Shown here: in pieces, positions 1-8,148 of the stretch
Layout: each line of letters starts with the position of its first letter
Position numbering within the stretch: position 1 is the first letter of the stretch
From: Chryseobacterium endalhagicum
GTDB lineage: Bacteria > Bacteroidota > Bacteroidia > Flavobacteriales > Weeksellaceae
Assembly (NCBI RefSeq): GCF_016745235.1
Contig: NZ_JAELVM010000002.1
Location: 868,001 to 932,000, forward strand
Length of the DNA: 64,000 bases
Direction of reading: 5' to 3'
Notes under the pieces: generated by a model
Databases searched by the model: none
Told to the model about the DNA's origin: nothing
What the model saw: only the letters and a program-made list of their open reading frames with translations
Made by a program: the position numbers and the translations under genes

Positions 1-1062
1 ATTGCCTTCAATTTGTATGGATAAGCTATTTTCATGCAGATCTCCAAATGTTTTTCTTGTAATAAATATGACATTTTCAAATTTATCCAGAATGGCAATA
101 TTGATACGGACCCCTTTTTCAACCGATCTGTTAATATAATCTATACTGACGTTGATGTCGTCGGTATGGCTAAATTCCCTTGTTTCAATATTCTGACTAT
201 TGGTAATTTTAATATTGTGAATCTGGGCCTTTTTACTCAGATCTTCAATGTATTTGAACTCAGAATTGGGAGATAATTCGTTGATGATATAATTTTCCAG
301 AACCTTACTGATGCCACCCTGATCTACAAGCTGGCCGTTTCTCATCAGGATACCGGATGTACATAATTGTTTAACGGCGGCCATATTGTGGCTTACAAAT
401 AAAATGGTACGCCCTTCTCCCTTGGTAACATCACCCATTTTCCCAAGACATTTTTTCTGAAAATCGGCATCTCCCACCGCCAAAACTTCATCTACAATCA
501 GGATTTCAGATTCAAGGTGTGCGGCTACGGCAAATGCAAGGCGTACGTACATTCCCGAAGAATATCTTTTTACAGGGGTATCAATATATCTTTCTACTCC
601 TGAAAAGGCAACAATTTCATCAAATTTTCGGGCAATTTCTTTTCTTGTCATTCCCAGGATAGCACCGTTGAGGTACACATTCTCACGTCCCGTCATTTCA
701 GGATGGAAACCTGTTCCTACTTCCAGTAAAGAAGCAATTCTTCCATTGGTATAAATTTTTCCGGTGGTAGGTTTGGTCACCTTACTCAGGATTTTCAGCA
801 AAGTGGATTTTCCGGCTCCATTTCTGCCGATGATTCCCACTGCACTTCCTTGTTCTATTTCAAAGTTGATGTCGCGGAGTGACCATACATATTCCGAATT
901 TCCTTTCGTTGTTCTGTCATTGGTTTCACCTATTTTTAAATAGGGATCTTCTTTGCCTCTTACTTTGTGCCAGAATCTGTTTAAATCGTGAGATAATGTC
1001 CCTGTTCCGACTTGTCCAAGACGGTACTGTTTTGATATGTTTTCTGCTTTTAAAGCCAGCAT
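1..1062 (-). CDS. wzt: Polysaccharide ABC exporter ATPase, Wzt-like (3' end outside window)
   Basis: ATP-binding subunit of an O-antigen/polysaccharide ABC exporter at the inner membrane, pairing with the permease gene just upstream. I translated 354 codons from the ATG at 1062 with no stop before the window edge, so the C-terminus is missing. Visible motifs are Walker A GRNGAGKST (about 79-87), the degenerate signature YSSGM (167-171) typical of the Wzt/TagH branch, Walker B ILIVDEVLAVGD (187-198) and the H-loop SHN (224-226). Residues after about 250 begin the extra C-terminal region which in Wzt proteins can bind the glycan end. The permease gene lies 43 bp upstream, so the two are probably co-transcribed. 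The exporter role is firm; the glycan it carries is unknown. Confidence 0.93.
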   Translation of the reverse strand, partial: MLALKAENISKQYRLGQVGTGTLSHDLNRFWHKVRGKEDPYLKIGETNDRTTKGNSEYVWSLRDINFEIEQGSAVGIIGRNGAGKSTLLKILSKVTKPTTGKIYTNGRIASLLEVGTGFHPEMTGRENVYLNGAILGMTRKEIARKFDEIVAFSGVERYIDTPVKRYSSGMYVRLAFAVAAHLESEILIVDEVLAVGDADFQKKCLGKMGDVTKGEGRTILFVSHNMAAVKQLCTSGILMRNGQLVDQGGISKVLENYIINELSPNSEFKYIEDLSKKAQIHNIKITNSQNIETREFSHTDDINVSIDYINRSVEKGVRINIAILDKFENVIFITRKTFGDLHENSLSIQIEGN

Positions 1063-1105
1063 ATTTTTAATTGTAATTTAAAATTAATAAAAAATCAGAG
1101 CTCTT

Positions 1106-1954
1106 TTATACAGTGTCCATAAAAGTTTTTTCAACCTTGTTGAAAGCAACAATGCCTATCATCAGCAGAACTAAAATGATCACTGAACTGATTCCCAGCA
1201 TTGCCGGAGAAAAATCTCCCACACCAAGCCAGGCAAATTTAAAGCATTCAAAAATACCCGTCAGCGGATTGTAATAAGCTACATCCCGGAAAATACCTCG
1301 TAGTGCAGATACCGGATAGATTACGGGAGTTGCATACATGTATAAACTGATTCCGAATCCAAGCAGCATGCTGAGGTCTTTATATTTTGTAGTAAGTGAC
1401 GAAAAAATCATTCCAACTCCCAGGGCGAAAAGTGCCATGAGAAGGATCAGAAAAGGGGTTGCCAAAATCCAGATGTTTGGATGGGCTTCTCCTTTAAAAT
1501 AATAATATGCCCAGCCTAAAATGAATAAAATAAACTGTACTCCAAACCGCATAAGATTGGATAATACAATAGACAGGGGAGTTACAAGTCTCGGAAAATA
1601 AACTTTTCCGAAAATTCCGGCATTTCCTGAAAATGTGTAAGAGGTTGCGAGTAGGGATGTGGAGAAATAATTCCAGAGGGTTACACCAGCCAGATAGAAC
1701 AAAAGAGGAGGTGCACCGTCTGTAGGAAGTTTGGCGATTCTCCCAAATACGATCAGGTACACGATCGTCGTTAAAATTGGGTTGATGAAAAACCAGACAG
1801 GTCCTAGTATAGTTTGCTTAAAGCTGGAAACAAAATCTCTTTTAATAAACATGTATACCAAATCTTTATACTTCCATACTTCTTTAAGTTTTAAATCAAA
1901 TAAAGAATGGTTGGCATCAATCGTTTCCGTCCACTTTTGCTGTGGGTCATTCAT
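1106..1954 (-). CDS. wzm: Polysaccharide ABC exporter permease, Wzm-like
   Basis: ABC-2 type membrane subunit that moves a lipid-linked glycan across the inner membrane with Wzt. The 282-residue protein has a polar, amphipathic N-terminus (DLKLKEVWKYKDLVYMFIKRDF) followed by about six hydrophobic segments, the usual Wzm length and layout. A TTG 18 bp further upstream (1972) would give a longer frame, but that TTG lies inside a TAAATTTG promoter box (1970-1977), so the ATG at 1954 is preferred; it leaves only a very short leader. It starts about 270 bp after the aminotransferase gene and so may be transcribed separately from the sugar-modification genes. Confidence 0.92.
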   Translation of the reverse strand: MNDPQQKWTETIDANHSLFDLKLKEVWKYKDLVYMFIKRDFVSSFKQTILGPVWFFINPILTTIVYLIVFGRIAKLPTDGAPPLLFYLAGVTLWNYFSTSLLATSYTFSGNAGIFGKVYFPRLVTPLSIVLSNLMRFGVQFILFILGWAYYYFKGEAHPNIWILATPFLILLMALFALGVGMIFSSLTTKYKDLSMLLGFGISLYMYATPVIYPVSALRGIFRDVAYYNPLTGIFECFKFAWLGVGDFSPAMLGISSVIILVLLMIGIVAFNKVEKTFMDTV

Positions 1955-1969
1955 TTGTGTAAGTTTTTG

Positions 1970-1997
1970 CAAATTTAAAATATTTAATTATCATTCA
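1970..1997 (-). promoter_or_regulatory. Candidate promoter of wzm-wzt
   Basis: Reading the minus strand, TTG (1997-1995), 17 bp, then TAAATTTG (1977-1970), matching the Bacteroidota TTTG/TTG...TAnnTTTG pattern. It lies just upstream of the ATG at 1954. Inferred by motif only. Confidence 0.55.
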
Positions 1998-2220
1998 ACT
2001 TTTTCATTTAGTGAATTATTATTCACATAAAACCGAAAACAAGAACTAATATATTAATATTTGTTATTATGAACAAGGAACTATCAGCTATAAAGCCAAT
2101 AGCCCCTGAAATTTATAATAAGTTTTGTTGTTTGTTAACAAATTATTTAGAATTCATACTTCTGCTTCCGTTGATCTGAGGGAAAATCGTAACGGCGCTG
2201 AAAGTAGTCATCCTTTGATA

Positions 2221-3321
2221 TTAAAATTCGTTAACGGCTTTGATAATAGCCTGAATTTCTTCTTCTTCCAAAACAGAAGATATAGGAAGACTCAGTACTT
2301 CTTCATGCATTTTTTCAGTAATAGGAAACGAAAGATCTCCGTATTCCTTATACGCTTCCTGCTTATGAGGCGGAATAGGATAGTGGATAATGGTACTGAT
2401 CCCTTTTTCCGTTAAATAAGCCTGAAGCTCATCCCTTTTTTCAGTTCTGATCACAAAGACATGCCATACATGTTCATTTTCGTCCGCCGGATTTTCAGGA
2501 AGGATAATCTTTGGATTATTGATTTCTGCGATGAATCTTTTGGCAATTTCTCTTCTGGTTCCGTTTTCGTGGCCGATGTATTTCAGTTTTACATCTAAAA
2601 CCGCAGCCTGAATTTCATCAAGCCTTGAGTTTAAGCCTTTATAAATATTCACATACTTCTGGTTTGAACCGTAATTGGCTATGGCACGGATGGCTTCAAA
2701 CAATTCCTTATCGTTTGTAGTTACAGCTCCCGCATCACCTAACGCACCAAGATTTTTCCCGGGATAAAAGCTGAATCCTGCCGCATCACCAAGGTTTCCT
2801 GATTTAATGCCGTTCCATTCTGCCCCGATGGCCTGTGCATTATCTTCTACGATCTTTAAGTTATGCTTTTGAGCTATATTTTTAAGCTCCTCTGAAAAAA
2901 CGATTCTTCCCTGAAGGTGAACAATCAGGATCGCTTTTGTTTTTGGAGTGAGTTTTTCTTCAATTTTTGAAATGTCAATATTGTACGTATTGGCATCCGG
3001 TTCTACAAATACAGGAATCAGTCCATTGTCTGATAAAGCCAGAACAGATGCAATATACGTGTTGGCCGGTACCAGAACTTCATCACCGGCTTTCATGAAT
3101 CCCAGTTCAATATAAGCTCGGAAAATAAGACGAAGGGCGTCCAGTCCGTTGGCAACTCCCAGAGCGTATTCTGAGCCGATATATGATGCCAGGTTGGTTT
3201 CAAAATTTTTAAGTTCACTTCCCAACAGATACCATCCGCTACGGAAAACACTTAAAAGCTTGCTTTCAATTTCCTCCTGATGCTGTAAATTGACCTTTTG
3301 GAGATCAAGGAATTTTATCAT
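2221..3321 (-). CDS. DegT/DnrJ/EryC1/StrS sugar aminotransferase (FdtB/QdtB-like)
   Basis: PLP-dependent transaminase that adds an amino group to a keto-sugar nucleotide. At 366 residues it has the family length. The motif [17 protein letters not shown] carries the PLP-binding Lys189, and KIVED places the ring-contacting acid at D160. A QdtA/FdtA-type ketoisomerase lies in the same run of genes, so the expected substrate is dTDP-3-keto-6-deoxyhexose and the product a dTDP-3-amino-3,6-dideoxyhexose (Fuc3N or Qui3N); the exact stereochemistry cannot be read from sequence. It lies 23 bp after the ketosynthase gene, so it is probably the last gene of that transcript. Family call is firm; the precise sugar is inference. 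Confidence 0.92.
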   Translation of the reverse strand: MIKFLDLQKVNLQHQEEIESKLLSVFRSGWYLLGSELKNFETNLASYIGSEYALGVANGLDALRLIFRAYIELGFMKAGDEVLVPANTYIASVLALSDNGLIPVFVEPDANTYNIDISKIEEKLTPKTKAILIVHLQGRIVFSEELKNIAQKHNLKIVEDNAQAIGAEWNGIKSGNLGDAAGFSFYPGKNLGALGDAGAVTTNDKELFEAIRAIANYGSNQKYVNIYKGLNSRLDEIQAAVLDVKLKYIGHENGTRREIAKRFIAEINNPKIILPENPADENEHVWHVFVIRTEKRDELQAYLTEKGISTIIHYPIPPHKQEAYKEYGDLSFPITEKMHEEVLSLPISSVLEEEEIQAIIKAVNEF

Positions 3322-3344
3322 AATACTATTATTTTTACGCTCAA

Positions 3345-4313
3345 TTATTTTTTTCTTAAACAGACTGCTCCCCAGGAATATCCTACACCAAAACCAACAA
3401 GCATTACATTTTTGGAATCTCTTGTGGTGAATGAATTTTTAAAGGCAATGGGAATGGTGGAAGATACGGTGTTGCCGTAATCCAGCATATCGATGACGAA
3501 ATGCTCCTGCGGAATATTGATCCTTTTTCTTAAAAAATCCAGCATGAAGGTATTGGCCTGATGGAAAATAAAGGTGTCAACATCACTTTTTTCAAATCCG
3601 TTGAGTTTTAAGTTTTCTTCTACAAGGCCGGGAATGGCTTTGGACGTGAAATCAAAAATCTTGGGACCGTTCATATGAAGGTAGTTGTCTTTATCTTCTT
3701 TGTCATCGGTCTTTTTATTTCTGGCAGCACCGTTTTTAACGATGAGGTTTTTAGCACCTTCTCCGTCTGTTCCTACCGAAAACTTCAGGATCTCAAAATC
3801 TCCGTCTGCAGAGATCAGGGTAGCGGTGGCCGCGTCCCCAAAAAGACTGATATTTCCCTTGTCTCCTTCATGAATATGTTTTGAATAGGTTTCTGCAGTA
3901 ATCAGAACCACATTCTTCATCATTTTAGCATCTACAAGAGCATTAGCCAGAGATAATCCGTAAATATAGCCCGAGCATCCCTGATTGATATCTATAGCGC
4001 CGCAGCTGGTATTTAAACCTGCCATGGACTGAACGATACACGCGGTAGCCGGAAGGAAATAATCCGGGCTCTGGGTACAGACAATCAGGTAATCTATTGT
4101 AGATTTATCAATCCCGTATTCCTCAGCGAGTCTATTGAGTGCTTTTACAGCAATGTCTGAGGTAAATTCATCATCTCCGGTGATATTCCTGTTTCTGATC
4201 CCTATTTTTTCAAGAATCTTATCACTGTCCCAGTCAGGGAATTTTTCCGAAATTTCCTCGTTGGAAATAACCTTTTCAGGAATATAGGTTGAAATATGTT
4301 TTATAAAAGCCAT
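3345..4313 (-). CDS. 3-oxoacyl-ACP synthase III family protein (KAS III/FabH-like)
   Basis: Thiolase-fold condensing enzyme of 322 residues. The KAS III triad is intact: Cys113 in [13 protein letters not shown], His251 in FIFHQANTF and Asn281 in [11 protein letters not shown]. Known family members condense a primer acyl-CoA with malonyl-ACP, or transfer acyl groups. A dedicated acyl carrier protein starts 10 bp upstream of this gene and an acyltransferase precedes that, all among sugar-nucleotide genes, so I infer it makes a short acyl chain for an amino sugar rather than serving bulk fatty-acid synthesis. A Lys/Asp-rich insert near residues 200-210 ([11 protein letters not shown]) is unusual for housekeeping FabH. 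The true primer and product are unknown. Confidence 0.9.
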   Translation of the reverse strand: MAFIKHISTYIPEKVISNEEISEKFPDWDSDKILEKIGIRNRNITGDDEFTSDIAVKALNRLAEEYGIDKSTIDYLIVCTQSPDYFLPATACIVQSMAGLNTSCGAIDINQGCSGYIYGLSLANALVDAKMMKNVVLITAETYSKHIHEGDKGNISLFGDAATATLISADGDFEILKFSVGTDGEGAKNLIVKNGAARNKKTDDKEDKDNYLHMNGPKIFDFTSKAIPGLVEENLKLNGFEKSDVDTFIFHQANTFMLDFLRKRINIPQEHFVIDMLDYGNTVSSTIPIAFKNSFTTRDSKNVMLVGFGVGYSWGAVCLRKK

Positions 4314-4323
4314 TGTTTATTAT

Positions 4324-4554
4324 TTATTGTTTTTTCGCAACAATAAAAGAATAAAGTTCGTTGATATCTTTGAATGAAGTAATCTGTTCAGGTTCAATAT
4401 CTACGCCGTATTCATCTTCTATCATTACTTTTATAACCATTGCGGTAAGAGAATCCCAGTAGCTTTCCTGGCTGTACGCTGTTTCAGGTTCTATTACGGT
4501 ATCTGTATTTTCCAGTTGTCCCTGGAAGTTTTTGATAAATTCGTTGATTGACAT
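4324..4554 (-). CDS. Acyl carrier protein of the sugar-acylation module
   Basis: Small acidic 76-residue protein with the phosphopantetheine attachment site WDSL (Ser35), a helical layout and a typical ACP length. It differs clearly from housekeeping AcpP, which has an LGADSLD site. It lies 10 bp upstream of the KAS III gene and 4 bp after the acyltransferase gene, so the three are almost certainly translated from one message. The likely job is to carry the acyl chain built by the KAS III and offer it to the GNAT enzyme; this is inferred from gene order and not shown directly. Confidence 0.9.
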   Translation of the reverse strand: MSINEFIKNFQGQLENTDTVIEPETAYSQESYWDSLTAMVIKVMIEDEYGVDIEPEQITSFKDINELYSFIVAKKQ

Positions 4555-4558
4555 AAGA

Positions 4559-5083
4559 TTATATTTTAAATTTTTTAAGGATATCCGGAAGTATTCTGTT
4601 AAACGTTTCTTTTTTTAACAGATAAAAATTATTTTCCTCATCAGTACGGATCAGTTCCGGCTGAAAAAGTTTGTGATAACTGTTGACGGAAGTATTCTGT
4701 TTTCGGACTTCAAACTGGATGGTGTCGAAATTCAATTCATTCAGAACAAAATCTTTCACGGCAACATCCACTTTTATTGAGTTTTTAACATTCGAATACT
4801 CCGGTTTGGAAACCCAGCTTCCTATTTCGGGCAGCCCGGAATCTATTTTGTACACTCTGTACGTCGCAAAATCTTCATTGTCGTCAGATGCGATAAAATA
4901 ATACTCCTTTTGCTGCTGTTCACGCTCTTTATAGTTCGTGATCCATTGTTTCTGTGCCTCTACATCAGGAGAAGTCTTTGAAATAAATCTGGATTTTTTT
5001 TCATTATTTCTGATCGACACGATAAATTCTGCATCGTCGGTTTCAACAAATCTTAGTTTTATTCCTTTATAATCAATTAGCAT
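4559..5083 (-). CDS. GNAT-family acyltransferase (probable amino-sugar N-acyltransferase)
   Basis: A 174-residue acyltransferase-like protein with the RimJ/RimL-type GNAT order: an N-terminal IKLRFVETDDAEFIVSIRN strand-helix, a middle IASDDNEDFATYRVY strand, and a C-terminal FEVRKQNTSVNSYHKLF segment matching the usual conserved N-x-x-S-x-x-x-Y-x-K-x-F motif. Family members acetylate amines using acetyl-CoA; some use acyl-ACP. Its position between a 3,4-ketoisomerase and an ACP suggests it acylates the amino group made by the DegT enzyme. The acyl donor (CoA or ACP) cannot be told from sequence. Confidence 0.82.
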   Translation of the reverse strand: MLIDYKGIKLRFVETDDAEFIVSIRNNEKKSRFISKTSPDVEAQKQWITNYKEREQQQKEYYFIASDDNEDFATYRVYKIDSGLPEIGSWVSKPEYSNVKNSIKVDVAVKDFVLNELNFDTIQFEVRKQNTSVNSYHKLFQPELIRTDEENNFYLLKKETFNRILPDILKKFKI

Positions 5084-5127
5084 TTTCTGTTATTTATATT
5101 AAAAACCTTTATAAAAAGTCTGAAAAT

Positions 5128-5541
5128 TTATTGTTGACCCACTGCTTCTTTAAAACTTTCAAAATCTCTGAAATAGTCTGCCTCATCATAGATCTCTGAA
5201 GCCAGACACAGCAGCACCGCGTTGTGTGAAAACTGAATATCTCTCCATACCAGTTTGGGAATATATAAACCTTTTGTAGGATGGTCCAGCGTAAAAGTTT
5301 CTTTGTTGCCGTCTTTGTCCTCCGTATTGAAAATAATAGTTCCGGATACGGCGAATATCATCTGCTGCAGCTCCTTATGGGCATGTCCTCCTCTTGTCAC
5401 ATCGTGAGGTGTGTAGTACGTCCAGTAAACACGCTGTATCTCAAAAGGAACATTCTTCTGTGTTTCGGCTATGGTAATATAGCCCAGCTGGGATGATCCT
5501 ATTTTATCGAAGGTGATGATTTGTGGTGTATTGTATTCCAT
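5128..5541 (-). CDS. dTDP-4-keto-6-deoxyhexose 3,4-ketoisomerase (FdtA/QdtA-like cupin)
   Basis: Small cupin enzyme that moves the keto group of dTDP-4-keto-6-deoxyglucose from C4 to C3, preparing it for 3-transamination. The 137-residue protein has the family pattern, with the metal-free cupin motif YYTPHDVTRGGHAHKELQQ and the strand KGLYIPKLVWRDIQFS. A longer frame starts at a TTG at 5574, but that TTG lies in a TAACTTTG promoter box (5572-5579), so the ATG at 5541 is chosen; it also matches the known family length. FdtA and QdtA differ in the stereochemistry of their product and cannot be told apart here. It is the first gene of the fdtA-GNAT-ACP-KAS III-DegT run. Confidence 0.9.
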   Translation of the reverse strand: MEYNTPQIITFDKIGSSQLGYITIAETQKNVPFEIQRVYWTYYTPHDVTRGGHAHKELQQMIFAVSGTIIFNTEDKDGNKETFTLDHPTKGLYIPKLVWRDIQFSHNAVLLCLASEIYDEADYFRDFESFKEAVGQQ

Positions 5542-5571
5542 TAATGTTTCTAAATAATTCTTTAAAGTCCC

Positions 5572-5579
5572 CAAAGTTA
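5572..5579 (-). promoter_or_regulatory. Candidate -7 box for the amino-sugar acylation genes
   Basis: On the minus strand this reads TAACTTTG, a full match to TAnnTTTG, about 30 bp upstream of the fdtA-like ATG and downstream of the rmlA terminator. No clear TTG -33 element is seen at the expected distance. Confidence 0.5.
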
Positions 5580-5689
5580 ATTATAAAATTACTATCGTAA
5601 AGAATCTGTTCATATTGTGTACCATCGAATAAAAATCCACATCAGAAATTTACGGCAGATGATGAGAAACACAAGGTGGGTTTATATGA

Positions 5690-5722
5690 AAAAAACTATT
5701 GACTCTGAAGCCAATAGTTTTA
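5690..5722 (-). terminator. Rho-independent terminator after rmlA
   Basis: Inverted repeat AAAACTATTG (5692-5701) / CAATAGTTTT (5712-5721) with a 10-nt loop. Read on the minus strand the second arm runs into a T tract, as expected for a terminator of the ugd-rmlB-DUF2059-rmlA transcript. It separates that transcript from the sugar-acylation genes downstream. Confidence 0.75.
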
Positions 5723-5742
5723 CAATTTATAATACAATAATA

Positions 5743-6606
5743 TTATTTTTTAACAAGCTTCTTCAAGTATTCACCATAGCCGCTTTTGCCATATTTCTCA
5801 GCAGTTTCCAGCAGTTTTTCCTCGTTGATGAATTTATTTCTGAAAGCAATTTCCTCAATGCATCCAATCTTGAAGCCCTGTCTTTTTTCAATAACGCTCA
5901 CAAATTCGGAAGCGTCATTCAGGGAATCAAAAGTTCCGGTGTCCAGCCATGCTGTTCCTCTGTCCAGAACGCCTACTTCAAGTTTTCCTCTGCTTAAATA
6001 CACATTGTTCACATCCGTAATTTCCAGCTCGCCTCTTGCAGAAGGCTGGATGTTTTTAGCAATTTCCACCACTTCATTATCATAAAAATAAAGTCCGGGA
6101 ACTGCATAGTTTGATTTTGGCTGTAAAGGTTTTTCTTCAATAGATATGGCCTTGAAATCATCGTCAAATTCTACAACACCATATCGTTCCGGGTCCGAAA
6201 CATGGTAAGCGAAAACTACACCGCCGTCAGGATTGGTTTTGTTTTTCAGCAGGGTGCCCATTTCAGATCCGTAGAAAATATTATCACCCAATACCAATGC
6301 GGCAGGGTCGTTTCCGATAAAATTTTCGCCCAGGATGAAAGCCTGCGCAAGCCCGTCTGGACTTGGTTGTACCACATATTCTATATTGCATCCTATCTGA
6401 GACCCGTCACCCAGAAGTTTGATAAACCCGGGTTGGTCGTGTGGTGTGGTAATGATCAGAATATCTTTGATTCCTGCCAGCAGTAAAGTGGAAAGAGGAT
6501 AATAGATCATGGGTTTGTCATAAACAGGCATCAGCTGCTTGCTTACGGCAATGGTAAGAGGGTAAAGTCTGGTTCCGGATCCTCCGGCTAATATGATTCC
6601 TTTCAT
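5743..6606 (-). CDS. rmlA: Glucose-1-phosphate thymidylyltransferase RmlA
   Basis: Makes dTDP-glucose from glucose-1-phosphate and dTTP, the first step to dTDP-rhamnose and dTDP-amino sugars. It is 287 residues, the classic RmlA length. The nucleotide-binding signature [11 protein letters not shown] is at the N-terminus, followed by [17 protein letters not shown] and later EEKP and [11 protein letters not shown], all standard in this family. The start ATG overlaps the stop of the DUF2059-like gene (ATGA), which implies translational coupling. With rmlB two genes upstream it supplies the keto-sugar used by the FdtA/FdtB-like enzymes. No rmlC or rmlD lies in this window. Confidence 0.97.
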   Translation of the reverse strand: MKGIILAGGSGTRLYPLTIAVSKQLMPVYDKPMIYYPLSTLLLAGIKDILIITTPHDQPGFIKLLGDGSQIGCNIEYVVQPSPDGLAQAFILGENFIGNDPAALVLGDNIFYGSEMGTLLKNKTNPDGGVVFAYHVSDPERYGVVEFDDDFKAISIEEKPLQPKSNYAVPGLYFYDNEVVEIAKNIQPSARGELEITDVNNVYLSRGKLEVGVLDRGTAWLDTGTFDSLNDASEFVSVIEKRQGFKIGCIEEIAFRNKFINEEKLLETAEKYGKSGYGEYLKKLVKK

Positions 6607-7058
6607 TTTTGTTTGTTTATGTTTTCTATGGCGTAGCTCATTTGATTCTTAATATTCAGATCAATGACCGGGCTCATTAAGAGGATAGAGTTGTCTTTTG
6701 TGAGTTTGCCGTTTAAGCCTTTGTAGAATTGGATCAATGCTTTTAAATTTTCCTCCGGGATAAAGGAAAGAGCGCTCTGTAATGAAAATCTTAATTTTTC
6801 AAAGTCAAAATGATCTATAATGGAGCGGGCCTGTTCTTCTGTAAACAGTTCCTTTGGAGGATCTGCATCATAGTCAAATCTTCTGCCGTCAAGATAATCC
6901 TTGGCATAGTTAATCAGTGCTTCCTTGTAATGGGAAACCTCCATGAATTCATTGATGAGCTTTTGTTGGGTTACATTAGCCGTTGCAGGAGGTGGAGGTA
7001 CCTGCGCCTCTGCCAGAGAGAAAAACACGAAGGAAAACAACAGAAGAATGTGCTTCAT
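6603..7058 (-). CDS. Exported DUF2059-like protein
   Basis: A 151-residue protein with a signal peptide ([19 protein letters not shown]) followed by a mostly helical domain. The pattern of a helix ending in [10 protein letters not shown], then [13 protein letters not shown], then [13 protein letters not shown] resembles the DUF2059 family from memory, especially the phrase L-I-x-F-Y-x-x-L-x-G-K. No biochemical role is established for that family. It sits between rmlB (8 bp away) and rmlA (4-bp overlap), so it is co-expressed with sugar-nucleotide synthesis although its product is exported. It could be a passenger or act in envelope assembly. Confidence 0.75.
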   Translation of the reverse strand: MKHILLLFSFVFFSLAEAQVPPPPATANVTQQKLINEFMEVSHYKEALINYAKDYLDGRRFDYDADPPKELFTEEQARSIIDHFDFEKLRFSLQSALSFIPEENLKALIQFYKGLNGKLTKDNSILLMSPVIDLNIKNQMSYAIENINKQK

Positions 7059-7065
7059 GATGATC

Positions 7066-8145
7066 TTAATTGTACTGATTTTCGTAATATTTCTGGTAGT
7101 CGCCGCTGGTTACATTTTCCAGCCACTCCTTGTTTTCAAGGTACCAGTCAATGGTTTTTCCTAAGCCTTCCTCGAACGTTACAGACGGTTTCCAACCTAA
7201 ATTTTTATTCAGTTTATCTGCGTCGATAGCATAACGTTTATCGTGACCAGGTCTGTCTTTTACGAATGTGATCAGCTTTTCAGAATACCCTTCCGGTTTT
7301 CCAAGTTTGGCATCCATCTGTTTGATAAGTTCTTTAACAAGGTCAATATTCTGCCACTCGTTGAAGCCGCCGATATTGTAGGTTTCACCCGTTTTTGCTT
7401 CATTAAAGATCTGATGGATGGCTCTTGCGTGATCTATCACAAACAGCCAGTCTCTCGTATATTTTCCATCTCCGTAAATAGGCAATGGTTTTTCATTAAT
7501 AATATTGGAAATGCAAAGAGGGATCAACTTTTCAGGGAAATGGTTCGGCCCGTAGTTGTTGGAACAGTTGGAAACAATGAACGGCATTCCGTACGTATTT
7601 CCGTAAGCTCTTACCAAATGGTCGGAAGCAGCTTTTGATGCGGAATAGGGTGACTGCGGATCATAAGCGGTCGTTTCCAGGAAAAATCCTGTTTCGCCAA
7701 GACTTCCGTATACTTCGTCTGTAGAAACATGGTAGAATAAATTTGTTCTTTTCTCAGCCGGGAATCTGCCGTGCGTGTGATTCGGGTTTAAAGTCCAGAA
7801 TTCCTTGCATAAATTAAGAAGATTGGCGGTTCCGTTTACATTCGTATTGATAAACGCCATCGGATCGGTGATGCTTCTGTCTACATGGCTTTCTGCAGCC
7901 AGATGCACTACAGCATCAGGATTATATTTTTCGAAAACCCTTCTTAATTCTTCCGGTTTTGTAATGTCTGCCTTTTCGAAAACGTAATTGGGTTCATTTT
8001 CAATGTCCTTCAGGTTTTCTAAATTTCCTGCATAAGTAAGAGCATCAAGATTAATGATGGTAGCCTCTGGGTTGTTTTTTACAAACTCCCTTACAACATG
8101 AGAACCTATGAATCCGGCTCCTCCGGTAATAATTATATTTTTCAT
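7066..8145 (-). CDS. rmlB: dTDP-glucose 4,6-dehydratase RmlB
   Basis: Converts dTDP-glucose to dTDP-4-keto-6-deoxyglucose with bound NAD. Extended SDR fold of 359 residues with the Rossmann motif TGGAGFIGS (7-15), the catalytic STDEVYG (141-147) and the active pair Y167/K171 in YSASK. The C-terminal part contains RDRPGHD-like KDRPGHDKRYAID, a standard RmlB segment. It starts 3 bp after the stop of ugd and ends 8 bp before the DUF2059-like gene, so it sits in the middle of an operon. Its product is the branch point feeding the FdtA/FdtB-like enzymes here. Confidence 0.97.
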   Translation of the reverse strand: MKNIIITGGAGFIGSHVVREFVKNNPEATIINLDALTYAGNLENLKDIENEPNYVFEKADITKPEELRRVFEKYNPDAVVHLAAESHVDRSITDPMAFINTNVNGTANLLNLCKEFWTLNPNHTHGRFPAEKRTNLFYHVSTDEVYGSLGETGFFLETTAYDPQSPYSASKAASDHLVRAYGNTYGMPFIVSNCSNNYGPNHFPEKLIPLCISNIINEKPLPIYGDGKYTRDWLFVIDHARAIHQIFNEAKTGETYNIGGFNEWQNIDLVKELIKQMDAKLGKPEGYSEKLITFVKDRPGHDKRYAIDADKLNKNLGWKPSVTFEEGLGKTIDWYLENKEWLENVTSGDYQKYYENQYN

Positions 8146-8148
8146 CTA

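Noticed and set aside
5542..5574. TTG-initiated N-terminal extension of the fdtA-like gene
   Set aside because: The TTG lies in a TAACTTTG promoter box and the added 11 residues are not in the family; ATG 5541 is used.
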